This document shows positions 35,822 to 47,613 of a stretch of 64,000 bases of DNA, piece by piece. How positions within the stretch are numbered: the first letter of the stretch is position 1; each line of letters begins with the position of its first letter. Both the position numbers and the translations under genes were made by a program. The DNA lies in the NCBI GenBank assembly GCA_002343505.1, contig DDQZ01000094.1, positions 2,295 to 66,294 of the forward strand, given 5' to 3'. This stretch comes from Verrucomicrobiaceae bacterium UBA2429. GTDB taxonomy: Bacteria > Verrucomicrobiota > Verrucomicrobiia > Verrucomicrobiales > Verrucomicrobiaceae. The notes beneath the pieces were generated by a model, which worked only from the letters and a program-made list of their open reading frames with translations, was not told where the DNA came from and did no database searches.

Positions 35822-36691
35822 TCACCAACCCATCGCCTGCATCCACTCGACGACGCGGAAAGGCCAGTCCTCCACGGGCATGTCCTTGGGCTTCATGCCG
35901 AAGCCGTGCCCGCCCTGGGTGTAGATGTGCAGCTCGCAGGGCAGGCCCAGCTTTTTGTACTCCAGGTAAAGCAGGGCGCTGGCGCTGGCGCTGGTCACGC
36001 CCTTGTCGTCATGCGCGTGGATGAGGCACATGGGCGGCGACTTGGGTGTGACTTTGACTTCCGGCAGCAGGGTGAAGGTGTCGTCCTTGCCGACGAGATA
36101 CGCGGGATAGACCGGGATGCAGAAGTTTGGCGTGGCGTCCGGCGCGTCGAGCGCCGCGTCCTGCTTGTAAGTCCGCTCGTTGGCGTGCAGCGCGGTCATG
36201 ACGGCGAGGTGCCCGCCCGCCGAGAAGCCGAGGATGCCGATGCGGTCGGGCTTGATGCCCAACTCGCCCGCGCGCAGGCGCAGAAGGCTCATGGCGCGCT
36301 GCGCGTCCTGCAGCGGCTCGCGCGAGGGGTTGGCCGGATCGCGCCGGGGCACGCGGTATTTGAGCAGCGCCGCGTTGTAGCCTTGCAGGTTCAGAAATTC
36401 GCACACCGCCGTGCCCTCATGCTCGAGTGCCAGGATGCTGTAACCACCGCCGGGGCAGACCAGCACTGTGGTGCCGTCGGACGCGGACGAGGGGTAGAAG
36501 GTCAGGGTCGGCTCCGACACGTTCGTCACGCGGCGGATGCCGTCGTCTTTCTCGCGCTTGATCTCCTCCTCCGGCTTGGATTCGTATCCCGCCGGGTCGG
36601 GCGCGCCGGAGGGCCAGAGTTTGAATGTCGTGGTCTCGGCGGCGGACGTGCCGGCGGCGAGCATGAGGAGAAATATCGGAAGCATTTTCAT
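35822..36691 (-). CDS. Secreted alpha/beta hydrolase (acetyl-esterase-like)
   Basis: 289 residues from the ATG at 36691; the preceding GTG two codons earlier is possible. It has a signal peptide (MKMLPIFLLMLAAGTSAA), an oxyanion-hole motif CPGGGY, the nucleophile elbow GFSAGGH, an Asp in HAHDDKGV and a His in GGHGFG. It resembles the BD-FAE/acetylxylan esterase group that removes acetyl or feruloyl groups from hemicellulose. The sulfatase gene lies about 90 bp downstream on the same strand. Specificity is unknown. Confidence 0.85.
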   Translation of the reverse strand: MKMLPIFLLMLAAGTSAAETTTFKLWPSGAPDPAGYESKPEEEIKREKDDGIRRVTNVSEPTLTFYPSSASDGTTVLVCPGGGYSILALEHEGTAVCEFLNLQGYNAALLKYRVPRRDPANPSREPLQDAQRAMSLLRLRAGELGIKPDRIGILGFSAGGHLAVMTALHANERTYKQDAALDAPDATPNFCIPVYPAYLVGKDDTFTLLPEVKVTPKSPPMCLIHAHDDKGVTSASASALLYLEYKKLGLPCELHIYTQGGHGFGMKPKDMPVEDWPFRVVEWMQAMGW

Positions 36692-36697
36692 GACCAC

Positions 36698-36734
36698 TCA
36701 TCTTGCGCGGCGGTCATGCCTTCTGGCAAGATGA
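36698..36734. promoter_or_regulatory. Inverted repeat just upstream of the acetyl-esterase-like gene
   Basis: TCATCTTGC (36698-36706) and GCAAGATGA (36726-36734) are perfect inverse complements with a 19-nt loop, 7 bp upstream of the esterase ATG. It could be an operator or a 5'-leader hairpin; there is no further evidence. Confidence 0.35.
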
Positions 36735-36798
36735 ATTTCCGTCACATCGGCTTTACGTCCGGGAGTGGGATCCGCGGGGGGCTCACGATTCCGCCTGA

Positions 36799-38598
36799 TC
36801 ACACTGCGGCTTCTGCTGCGACGGCCACTTTGGGCACCAGATGCTCGGCGGCTTTGGCGGCTTCAGCGCGCAGGGCTTCGCGTTCGGCGGTGTTTTGCTG
36901 CTGCTGCTCGAACTCACGGCACCAGCCTTTGATCTCCAGCTCGTTGAAAATCTTGCCAATGACACGGCGCAGAAGGCCTTTCAGATTTGGCAGTTCCACC
37001 TCTTGAAGGCTGCGAATGGCGGCCTCCTTGTAGGTTTCGAGCATGAGGGTGGCTTTGTCGTATGCGCCGGTCTCGGTGGCCCACTGGCGGATGGCGGTTT
37101 TCTCCGGCAGCTCGGTGGTCTGGCCGTTCCAGAGGGCTTCCATCGTGTCTTTGATCTGGCCTTTACCGCGCTCGCGCAAAAGGGCGAGGATGATGCTGGG
37201 CCGGATGCTGACGTTCGTGGCGGCGGCGGAGTCGTCTCCAAGATCATCCAGGTCGTCGCGGATCTGGTAGGCGATGCCGAGATTCTCGCTGTAGGCGTGC
37301 AGGGCGTCCTCGGTGTCCTCGATCCGGCTGGCGAGAGCGGCGCCAATCTTGAGGGCGACTTCAAAAGCGGGGGCGGTCTTGCTGCGGAAGATTTCCAGAA
37401 CCTGGGTGTTGCTGAGGGCCAGCGGGTGGTTGTTCCAAAGCAATTCGGCGCCTTGACCGCGGCATAGCTCGCGCTGGCCTTCCGCGGCGACTTTGAGGCA
37501 GGCGGAGCGCAAGTGCGAGGGGGCCTCCATCATCGCGAGCAGGCGGTAGCCTTCGCCGATGAGGAGATCCCCCACATTCAGCGCGACCGGGATGCCGTGC
37601 TCGGAGTGGAGTGTCGGCTCGCCGTAGCGCTCTGCATCGTTGTCCTCGATGTCGTCGTGAATGAGGGAGGCTTTGTGAAACGCCTCGACGGAGACGGCTG
37701 CGAGTTTCACAGCGTCAGAAACAGGGCCTTCGGGGTCTTCGCGCAGGGCTTGATAGGCGGCGATCGTGAGGAAGGGGCGCCAGCGTTTGCCCGCGCGCGC
37801 CAGCCAGTCGCGGGCAATTTCCTCCGTCTGGCAGGTGGGCTTGCCAAGAAGCGCATCGAGCGCGTCGCGGGTGAACCAGGTTTTGACCTCGTCGTGGAGG
37901 GCGTTGAGATTGAGGCGGCGGGTTTTGTCCTCGCTGGTCAGGTGGATGTAATCCCAGACCCAATCCACATCCACCGTGGTGTCTATGCAGTCATCCTGGA
38001 GCAGGGGAACAGCCACGGCAGGAATGGCGGCGGCCTCGACATAAGGGAAGGTGCGTTCGAGCACGGGAAGGCAGGAGATGCCGACGATGGCCTCAATCTT
38101 GCCCGTCTGGATGAGGGACATGACGATGGCGCTGCCCTCGGCGACAAGGACGGCGTAGCCCAGCTTTTCGGCCTCGTTTTGGAAGTCCTGGATGGAGCAG
38201 AGGCCGCACTGCTTGCAAAGCAGGCCGAATTCGTCAAAAGGCGCGGGGCATTTGCTCTCCACCCGCAGGCACTTCGGCATGAGCAGCAGTCGCTTTTCAA
38301 AAGGCACGGTGGCCAGGGACTCGCGCCAGGTTTCGTTGGCGAGCAGCACACCGGTGTAGTCCCGGTAGGCGGGGTCTATGCCGTGGATGGCGAGGATTTT
38401 GTCCGTGTGTTCCTGGAGTTCCTCGATGGGAACAGGTGGCACAAGCTTTGTTTCCTCCGTGTAAGCGCGCACGGACTGAAGTACAAAATCACGGTCCTGC
38501 TTGGTCTGGGGGATGTTTTTCTTCGGTTGCCGAAAGCGGCGCACCAGTCCGGGAATGGCGGGCGGCAGGGCGGCGGAGCGGACGGCGACGGTGGACAT
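36799..38598 (-). CDS. DUF116-polyprenyl diphosphate synthase fusion
   Basis: 599 residues from the ATG at 38598. The N-terminal part (about 85-210) is DUF116-like: MPKCLRVESKCPAPFDEFG with C110 and C117, then CKQCGLC (C128, C131, C134) and GISCLPVL (C176), probable Fe-S or zinc ligands. Residues 260-520 are a trans-isoprenyl diphosphate synthase with FARM LIHDDIEDND (315-321) and SARM IRDDLDD (446-452), which elongates prenyl diphosphates from IPP. A coiled, charged C-terminus follows (EQQQQNTAEREALRAE). Both Asp-rich motifs are intact, so the synthase should be active; the DUF116 role is unknown. Confidence 0.85.
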   Translation of the reverse strand: MSTVAVRSAALPPAIPGLVRRFRQPKKNIPQTKQDRDFVLQSVRAYTEETKLVPPVPIEELQEHTDKILAIHGIDPAYRDYTGVLLANETWRESLATVPFEKRLLLMPKCLRVESKCPAPFDEFGLLCKQCGLCSIQDFQNEAEKLGYAVLVAEGSAIVMSLIQTGKIEAIVGISCLPVLERTFPYVEAAAIPAVAVPLLQDDCIDTTVDVDWVWDYIHLTSEDKTRRLNLNALHDEVKTWFTRDALDALLGKPTCQTEEIARDWLARAGKRWRPFLTIAAYQALREDPEGPVSDAVKLAAVSVEAFHKASLIHDDIEDNDAERYGEPTLHSEHGIPVALNVGDLLIGEGYRLLAMMEAPSHLRSACLKVAAEGQRELCRGQGAELLWNNHPLALSNTQVLEIFRSKTAPAFEVALKIGAALASRIEDTEDALHAYSENLGIAYQIRDDLDDLGDDSAAATNVSIRPSIILALLRERGKGQIKDTMEALWNGQTTELPEKTAIRQWATETGAYDKATLMLETYKEAAIRSLQEVELPNLKGLLRRVIGKIFNELEIKGWCREFEQQQQNTAEREALRAEAAKAAEHLVPKVAVAAEAAV

Positions 38599-38771
38599 GG
38601 AGTGAAAATGAAATTCGAAGCTCCAAGGGGGGATTCTCAAGCCGGGGCATTTTGAGAATCGGTCTTCGGAGGTCTTTCTGTAACCGTGGCGCGGGATGGT
38701 GGTCTTGCAAGGATTGCGCCTCAGTGGGCGGAAATTGCGCGAAAGCCGGCGCGGTGGCCCGGTTGCCGGAA

Positions 38772-38804
38772 AAAACGGCGCGGCCAGGTAAGCCGCGCCG
38801 TTTT
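38772..38804 (-). terminator. Intrinsic terminator after the glutathione peroxidase gene
   Basis: AAAACGGCGCGGC and GCCGCGCCGTTTT (13-bp perfect stem, loop of 7 nt) lie 27 bp past the peroxidase stop; on the minus strand the stem is followed by TTTTTT. It can also stop plus-strand transcripts. Confidence 0.8.
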
Positions 38805-38830
38805 CGCAGGGGAGGGATGGATTGCGCTTC

Positions 38831-41709
<2,879 letters not shown>

Positions 41710-41740
41710 GGCCAAAATCCACTCTTGCGGCCAGCAGACT

Positions 41741-41761
41741 GTGTGGCACACTTTGGCACAC
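41741..41761. promoter_or_regulatory. Palindrome and direct repeat upstream of the antitoxin gene
   Basis: GTGTG-G-CACAC (41741-41751) is a perfect 11-bp palindrome, and GGCACAC is repeated 10 bp later (41755-41761), ending 8 bp before the antitoxin ATG. DUF1778 antitoxins are ribbon-helix-helix proteins that bind such sites to control themselves, so this is a plausible operator. Confidence 0.4.
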
Positions 41762-41768
41762 AAACGCC

Positions 41769-42062
41769 ATGCCTGCCGTCGCCACTGCCCGCCGCTCGAA
41801 TCGCCTCGTTGCCCGAGTTACATCGGACGATAAGGCTTTGCTGGAGCGTGCTGCTGGATTGGAAGGTTGTTCCGTCGCTGTGTTCGTGATTTCTCATGTT
41901 CGTGCTGCGGCGGAAGAAATCGTCCGGCGACATGACACGGTGAGATTGAGTCAAACCGAGTCGCGTCGCTTTGTGGAAGCCATCCTCGCACCCGTAAAAG
42001 CACCCACCAAGCGCATGCGCACGGCTTTGGACCTGCATCGCAAGACGGTCACCGAGCGCTGA
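41769..42062 (+). CDS. DUF1778 (TacA-like) antitoxin
   Basis: 97 residues with the ribbon-helix-helix N-terminus of DUF1778 (NRLVARVTSDDKALLERAAGLEG) and a C-terminal tail expected to wrap around the toxin (SQTESRRFVEAILAP). TacA proteins neutralise GNAT tRNA-acetylating toxins. The toxin lies beside it, but on the opposite strand and tail to tail, with 14 bp of overlap, rather than downstream in the same operon. The start is at 41769; the frame is open 21 codons upstream. Confidence 0.85.
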   Translation: MPAVATARRSNRLVARVTSDDKALLERAAGLEGCSVAVFVISHVRAAAEEIVRRHDTVRLSQTESRRFVEAILAPVKAPTKRMRTALDLHRKTVTER

Positions 42063-42564
42063 TCCATTGCGCCGCCGACTTCATCGTGATGAATTGGCGG
42101 GACTCCGTCAGAGGCTGGAAGCCAAAGCTGGCATAAAACGCTCGAGCCTTTTCATCCTTGGGATCAGTCACAATGGCCCACGAGGCGACTTCCTCAGAAG
42201 CTCTAACCGACCGATGCAGCATGCTTGCCATGAGCCTTTCGCCGATTTGCTGTCCTTTGAACCTCAAATCGCGCGCCAAACGGCCCAGCAAGGTCGCAGG
42301 CAGTTCATGGTATCGCGGAAGCTTCTTCGTCACCGATTCTGGCAGGGCAGTTCGCAGCACCGTGGCTGCTGACAGCGTGTAGTAACCGGCAATCACTGTT
42401 GGCTTGTCCTCCGGCACTATCACGAAGCAGGCGGAAGTCCCGGCCTCCATCTCCTTGCGGGCGCGAAGCCGGAGGAAGTCATTCAATGCCTCAACTCCAC
42501 AACCAAACTCCTCCCGGCAGTGTTTTGCCGGATTGAGAGGTTCGACGATGAAGGTTTGGCTCAT
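42049..42564 (-). CDS. GNAT acetyltransferase toxin (TacT/AtaT-like)
   Basis: 171 residues. GNAT fold: N-terminal HCREEFGCGVEALNDFLRLRA, the typical TacT SACFVIV and VIAGYYTLSAATV, the acetyl-CoA loop ARDLRFKGQQIGERLM, and FYASFGFQPL near the end. Members acetylate the amino group of charged tRNAs to block translation. The start at 42564 (MSQTFIVEPLNPAKH) is the family N-terminus. The usual order has the antitoxin first on the same strand; here the genes converge, so antitoxin and toxin have separate promoters. Confidence 0.88.
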   Translation of the reverse strand: MSQTFIVEPLNPAKHCREEFGCGVEALNDFLRLRARKEMEAGTSACFVIVPEDKPTVIAGYYTLSAATVLRTALPESVTKKLPRYHELPATLLGRLARDLRFKGQQIGERLMASMLHRSVRASEEVASWAIVTDPKDEKARAFYASFGFQPLTESRQFITMKSAAQWISAR

Positions 42565-42589
42565 GTGGCTGTTTAGCCTTTCGGCTGGA

Positions 42590-43600
42590 TTACTCAACAA
42601 TCGCCCCCTCAAACCTCTCCGCCAGCCGGTAGCTGCGTCCCTTCTTCGACGCATTGGCGACGGCCAAAATGCCTTCCGACACCCATTTGGCGCACTGCTC
42701 GCGGCCTTGGCGTGCCGAGAGGCCGAGGTAGGTGGCGAGTTCGTTGGAGGTGACGATGCGATGCTTCGCGAAGAGGCCGAGCGCCTGGCGTTGCAGCGGA
42801 CGCAGTTCGTGGAGCAGCGCGGCTTTGTCCTGCGGCGCGGACAGGCTGGAGGCTTCGGCACGGGCGGCGACCTTGGCAAAAGCATCGGCCATGCCTTCGC
42901 AGAAGTATTGCACGAAGCCGCTCACATCCGCCTCGGCACGACCGAGGTGGTAGTTGTGGCTGGGCCCGACCGAGAGCGCGTCGTAATAGCCGCGCAGATG
43001 CCGGGCATAGTATTCCTCCAGCGAGTAGATGCCCTTCAGCCCGTAGCCGCAGCGATGCAGGATCAGTGTGGTGAGCAGCCGCGCGGTGCGGCCATTCCCA
43101 TCGTAATAAGGGTGAATCGTGGCGAACTGGTAGTGCGCCAGCGCGGCGATGACCGGCACGGGCAGGTCGCGGGACTCGATCTCGTCATTGATCCACGTCA
43201 CCAGCTCGCCCATCAGCCCCGCGACCTCCTTCGCCTCCGGCGGCAGGTAGGTGATGGCACCGCTGGCGCTGTTGCGGATCACGTTTTGACCGTCGCGATA
43301 AGGCGTGGGCCGCTTTTTACCCTCGAAGGCCAGTCCATGAATCGTCTGGATGTCCTTCTCGGTGAGCTTCCGCTTCAGCGCCGCCCGCGATCACCTCCTC
43401 CACCTGCGGCAGCGTCAGTCGGTTCCCCTCGATTTGCGTCGAGTAGTGCGTCGTCAGCAACCGTGCCGACTCCCGCAGCGAAGCGATCTCTGCTGCGTCA
43501 CCGGCAGCCGGTCCACCGCCACCCGCGAAGCCTCAATGGCCATCAGCGCGGGGTGACGCTGGCATGGCGGGAGGCGGCGGTGAAGGCGCGGCCGTTTTTG
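42590..43600 (-). pseudogene. Fic family AMP-transferase, frameshifted
   Basis: The intact part (42590 to about 43380) encodes the Fic core with HPYYDGNGRTAR (catalytic His) and a winged helix (HRIVTSNELATYLGLSARQG). Upstream, the sequence keeps family content but in changing frames: LTEKDIQTIHGLAFEGKKRP in the same frame, then TQIEGNRLTLPQVEEVIAG shifted, then ALMAIEASRVAVDRLPVT in the first frame again. So two frameshifts (near 43382 and 43495) break the N-terminal half, possibly a third near 43555. Either the gene is dead or the assembly has indels. Fic proteins transfer AMP or other groups to proteins. Confidence 0.8.
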
Positions 43601-43656
43601 GCGGGGGTGTTCGAGGGGCTGGAGCGCGGGCGGGGCAGGCGGTTGTGAGCCTTGGC

Positions 43657-44070
43657 TCAATCCGTTGTGGCAACCCCGGTTTTCACCAGGGGTTTGAGTT
43701 GGGAGAAGATTTTTTCTCCGATGCCCGGTACGCGCGCCAGTTCCTCAGTGAAGCGATACGGGCGGCGCCCCTCCAGCCGGCGCGCTAGGACGGGACCGAT
43801 GCCGGGAAGCCGCTCAAACTCGGCCGGGTCGCGGAGTTCAAGTCCACGGGCGCGGTGGATTGCCTTGACGGTGTGCTGCCGGCGGCTCCCGCCTTTTGAT
43901 CGGGCCTGGTTTTCCCCGCCATGTCCTGGGACACCAGCGCGCCCACGCTCCAGACAAAAAACCCAGATCGGCAGGCTGGACGCGACCACCCCCTCCCATG
44001 GATCGGTTTTTGCCTCTGGAGGGGATGGCGCGGACGATGGGGATGCTGGTTCGCCGGGATCAGGCGCCAT
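43657..44070 (-). pseudogene. Helix-hairpin-helix (ComEA-like) protein, probably frameshifted
   Basis: Continuous frame of 137 residues whose C-terminal half is a double helix-hairpin-helix (EFERLPGIGPVLARRLEG and ELARVPGIGEKIFSQL), as in ComEA-type DNA-binding proteins. In the other frame just upstream the family word PVDLNSA appears, which should lead into PAEFERLPG; one base is missing near 43840. Likewise SSLPIWVF continues in another frame as FVWSVGALVSQDM at a T run near 43960, giving a normal N-terminal membrane helix. Two indels therefore separate three pieces of one gene. Confidence 0.6.
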
Positions 44071-44117
44071 CGTTCCAGCCGATTTTCAGGCGCGCCTGGC
44101 TTGGCAGTCCCGTGTGA

Positions 44118-44594
44118 TCAGGATTCCTTTTTCTTGGCGGCCTCTTTTTGGGTCTGGCCCTCCTTGCCGGGGGCCGATTTTTTCGGCTCGGCTTTCTTTG
44201 GCCCGGTTTTCTTGGAAGCGCCGGTTTTGCCTTCCTCTTCGCGCTGTTTGACGCCGACGTTGATTTTGACCACGACGTCATTGCTGTCGCCTTCCGCTTT
44301 TTTGAGCACACCGCCGACCCATTTGCCGGGAACCACGTCCGCTGCTGTGGCGGGTTTGTCACCGTTCACATATTCGGTGGCGGAGTTGACGGTGTATTTC
44401 GACTGCTGGGCGTCCTCGTTGTTGCTGCGCACGATGGTGAGCGTGCGCGAGGTGATGGACGCCACTTTGCCGTAGAGAGGGTAGGTGGCCCCCTTGGCCT
44501 TGGGTTCGGATTTGGATTTTTCCTGCGCGGGAATCACGGCGGGGATGAGCAGGCTGAGCGCCAGCGTGGCAAGCAGTGTGGATCGGATGGTCAT
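44118..44594 (-). CDS. Small exported protein, unknown (Lys-rich tail)
   Basis: 158 residues: signal peptide (MTIRSTLLATLALSLLIPA), a small beta domain (YPLYGKVASITSRTLTIVRS, VVPGKWVGGVLKKAEGD) that resembles DUF5666-type OB-like domains, and a low-complexity Lys/Glu/Gly tail (KTGPKKAEPKKSAPGKEG). Function not known. It is intact, unlike the genes on its downstream side. Confidence 0.65.
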   Translation of the reverse strand: MTIRSTLLATLALSLLIPAVIPAQEKSKSEPKAKGATYPLYGKVASITSRTLTIVRSNNEDAQQSKYTVNSATEYVNGDKPATAADVVPGKWVGGVLKKAEGDSNDVVVKINVGVKQREEEGKTGASKKTGPKKAEPKKSAPGKEGQTQKEAAKKKES

Positions 44595-44650
44595 GGCTTT
44601 GATTTTGGTTTGAATTCAAATGGCTTTATCCGGGGGCAGGTGAAGGCTAA

Positions 44651-45163
44651 GGAACGGGTAATTTTTGCACAAGCATTATTTTTGGGTCCATCCGGGTGCC
44701 TGGCCACACCTACCGCATTTTGGTGACCAACCGCGACGAAGACCACGTGACGCTGTGTCGCGATTACAACCAACGTGCCTGCATCGAGCAGCGAATCGAA
44801 GAGCTCAAGAACGACCTGGCCGCTGACGGATTCTGCATGAGGCGGTCCTACGCCACAGAGGCGGCGTTTTTGTGCGTGATCTTCGCGTTCAACCTCGTGA
44901 GCCTCTACCAACAAGCCACCGGCACGCGCAGCGAGAAGCACTATCAAGGCCCCGCGACACTGCGCAGCACGGTGTTCATGGGTGGAGCCATCCTCGGCAA
45001 GCGGGGACGGCAGCCGGTGCTCCACATCGCGCAAAGCTGGGCTGGTGCTGAGAAGCACCAGCCCTTGATGGGCAACCTCTTGGCGTGGCGAAAACGAACT
45101 TCGCCGAAGTTGGAACCTCCTGTTGCCACGCCGCCTCTAAACAACCTCAAAAACGTCGCCTAA
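44651..45163 (+). pseudogene. DDE transposase remnant (IS4/IS1380-like), 3' part only
   Basis: About 155-170 C-terminal residues of an insertion-sequence transposase: TYRILVTNRDEDHVTL, CIEQRIEELKNDLAADGF (with the catalytic Glu), and AFLCVIFAFNLVSLYQQATG. The N-terminal two thirds with the first acidic residues are missing and the frame is closed by a stop at 44648-44650. No terminal inverted repeats were recognised. It is an immobile relic next to the frameshifted genes. From 45164 to 45467 I see no gene; a frame at 45227-45445 has no support. Confidence 0.75.
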
Positions 45164-45467
45164 CTTCGAAATTCGGGCTTAACTTTCCCTTCCGTTGAGC
45201 CAAGCACTTTTTCGCTTGCGGGTATTGTGGGGTTGTTGAGGATCAATCGGGTTCATTCGGCACGAGGACGAGGATGCGGTCCTCATCGAGTGGAACTTCT
45301 TGGGGCATTCAGGGGATTTGTTACAGTGGTGGGCGTGCTGCCATGGAAGCTGATTTCATTGTCATCGGCGGAGATTCATTGTTTGATGACCTGCCAGAGG
45401 GCCTATTGGGTTCGAAGGCGGCGATGTCGTAGAGAGGCGCTTTGATGCTTGCGCGGTGGGCTTTTTC

Positions 45468-47582
45468 TCATGCAGGCTCGAAGGCGTTCGGCTGGGGTGT
45501 GGAGGCGGCGAGCATTTGCAGTTCAAGCTTGGCATTCTCCGCTCCGAGCTCCCGCAGCCAGGCCAGTGGACCGCCGAGGAAGGGAGGGTAACCGGTGCCG
45601 AGGATCATGGCGAGGTCTATGGCCTCGGGGGTTTGGGTGAGTTTTTCCCGGGCGCAGCGCGCGGCTTCGTTGGCGAGCAGCAGGGCCAGGCGGTGCTGCA
45701 CATGCTCCAGCTCGGAGGCGTCGTGCTTCACGGTTTTGCGCTTCACCCTGGCTCCATGCTTGTAGAAGCCTTCGCCGGATTTTTTACCCAGCTTGCCCGT
45801 GCTGACCCTGCGGTCGAGCAGGTCGCTGGCGGCGAGGCGGTCCGGGAAGGCGGCGACGAGCGTGCGGCCCACATGCGCGGCGACATCGAGCCCGATCTCA
45901 TCCAGCAGGCGCAGCGGCCCCATGGGCATGCCGAACTCGAGCATGGCCTCGTCAATCGTTTCCGCCGGGATGCCGCTCTCATAAAGCCGCACGGCCTCAA
46001 TGAGGTAAGGCATGAGCACGCGGTTGACGACGAAGCCGGGGCTGTCTCTGACCACGACGGGTGTTTTGCCGAGCTTTTGCACAAAGGCGGTGGCGGTGGC
46101 GATGACATCGTCACTGGTGTGCGGTGTGGTGATGATCTCCACCAGCGGCATGCGATGCACCGGATTGAAAAAATGCAGGCCGATGACGCGCTCCGGATGA
46201 GGAAGCGTCCCGGCGAGTTCCGTCACAGACAAGGCCGAGGTGTTCGTGGCGAGCACGGTGTCAGGGCCGCAGCGCGCGGCGAGATCGGCGAAGATTTTTT
46301 TCTTCAAGGCCATGTCCTCCGTGGCGGCCTCGATGATGATCTGCTCGTGCGTCAAGGGCACGCGCGTGTGCTCGGCACTGAGGCGGTCGAGCGCGTCGCG
46401 CATCTGCGCGCGGCTCACGGTGCGACGCTTCACACCCTCCTTCAGCAGGCCGTGGATGCGCTCCATGCCGCGCGCGAGGGCATCCGTGCTGATGTCCTGC
46501 ATGAGCACGCGCACTCCGCGCGAGGCCAGCCACTGCGCGATGCCCGCGCCCATGACACCCGCGCCGATGACGGCGGCGTGATGCACCGGTAGGGCCACTC
46601 CGCGCGGCCAGGGCTTTTTGTCCGCCTCCTCCTTGCGGAAGAAGAGGTCGATCAAATGCCCCGTGGCGGGTGTGAGCGCCAGGTCCTGGATGGCATGGCG
46701 CTCGATTTCCATGGCCTTTGGCAAGGGCGCGACAGAGGCGCGCATCGTCACCTCCACGGCACGCAGCGGAGCTTGATAAAGGCCGCGTGTTTTGGTGAGC
46801 ACGGCCTTTTTCACCTGGCTGGCGATGAAGTGCCGCGCGCCTGGCAGCAGGCTGATGCGCCCGGTCAGAGAGAGGCGGCGCTTTGGCGCGCCGAGCGCGA
46901 TGCGGTGATGCACGAAGTCCTCGAAGCGCTCACGCGGCACGATGAAATCGGCGAGGCCAGCGCGTTTCGCGGCGGAGGGTTTGAGCAGCTTGCCGGTGAC
47001 GATGAGCTGCAAGGCCGCAGGCAGACCAAGGAGGCGCGGCAGCCGCGTGGAACCGCCCCAGGCGGGCACCAGGCCGATCTGTGTCTCGGGCAGGCCGAGG
47101 CGCGTGCGGTCGCTGTCGCTGACGATGCGGGTGTCGCAGGCCAGGGCCAGCTCCAGACCGCCGCCGAGGCAGGCGCCATGAATGAGGGCGATCTTGTGCA
47201 AGGGCAGCGCGGCGAGGCGGTTGAAGACTTTTTGTCCCAGGCCGATCATCGTCTCCAGCTGCCGCACGGGAGCGTGGCGCACCGCTTTGAGGTCGGCTCC
47301 GGCGATGAAGATGTGATCCTTGGCGCTTTGGATGACGAGGGTCTTCAGCGTGGAGTCACGGCTCACGGCCTCCAGGCAGAGGTCGAACTCATGGAGCGTG
47401 GTTTCATTCCACACGTTGGCCGCGCCGCCCTCCATGTCGAAGGTGATCCAGGCGGTGCCGTCCTCGTCCGAGTCGAGGCGGAAATGACGCAGGGATTTCG
47501 CACGCATCATGGGGCTGGGAGGGCGCGGGATGAAGGCGTCCTCATGATCCGTTTCGAGGGATTGGAGAAGTTCCATTTTCAT
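45468..47582 (-). CDS. Bifunctional enoyl-CoA hydratase/3-hydroxyacyl-CoA dehydrogenase
   Basis: 704 residues. The N-terminal half is a crotonase-type hydratase (FIAGADLKAVRHAPV, GACLGGGLELALACDTRI, LGLPETQIGLVPAWGG); the C-terminal half is the NAD-dependent dehydrogenase (VIGAGVMGAGIAQWL, ATNTSALSVTELAG, GLHFFNPVHRMPLVEI, EFGMPMGPLRLLDE). It runs steps two and three of beta-oxidation. Starts at 47582 or 47576. It is the last gene of a four-gene operon, 31 bp after the thiolase. The arrangement corresponds to FadB/FadJ but no acyl-CoA dehydrogenase is near. Confidence 0.93.
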   Translation of the reverse strand: MKMELLQSLETDHEDAFIPRPPSPMMRAKSLRHFRLDSDEDGTAWITFDMEGGAANVWNETTLHEFDLCLEAVSRDSTLKTLVIQSAKDHIFIAGADLKAVRHAPVRQLETMIGLGQKVFNRLAALPLHKIALIHGACLGGGLELALACDTRIVSDSDRTRLGLPETQIGLVPAWGGSTRLPRLLGLPAALQLIVTGKLLKPSAAKRAGLADFIVPRERFEDFVHHRIALGAPKRRLSLTGRISLLPGARHFIASQVKKAVLTKTRGLYQAPLRAVEVTMRASVAPLPKAMEIERHAIQDLALTPATGHLIDLFFRKEEADKKPWPRGVALPVHHAAVIGAGVMGAGIAQWLASRGVRVLMQDISTDALARGMERIHGLLKEGVKRRTVSRAQMRDALDRLSAEHTRVPLTHEQIIIEAATEDMALKKKIFADLAARCGPDTVLATNTSALSVTELAGTLPHPERVIGLHFFNPVHRMPLVEIITTPHTSDDVIATATAFVQKLGKTPVVVRDSPGFVVNRVLMPYLIEAVRLYESGIPAETIDEAMLEFGMPMGPLRLLDEIGLDVAAHVGRTLVAAFPDRLAASDLLDRRVSTGKLGKKSGEGFYKHGARVKRKTVKHDASELEHVQHRLALLLANEAARCAREKLTQTPEAIDLAMILGTGYPPFLGGPLAWLRELGAENAKLELQMLAASTPQPNAFEPA

Positions 47583-47613
47583 GAGGGTTGGACGGGGTGA
47601 GGGTTGGGAAAAA

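Noticed and set aside
41740..41762. Sigma-54-like promoter (TGGCAC...GGCA) before the antitoxin
   Set aside because: The spacing between the GG and GC elements is 9 rather than 10 bp; the palindrome reading is more likely.
45227..45445. Small plus-strand open frame after the transposase remnant
   Set aside because: Basic, no known motif or ribosome site, and the region looks like leftover DNA.
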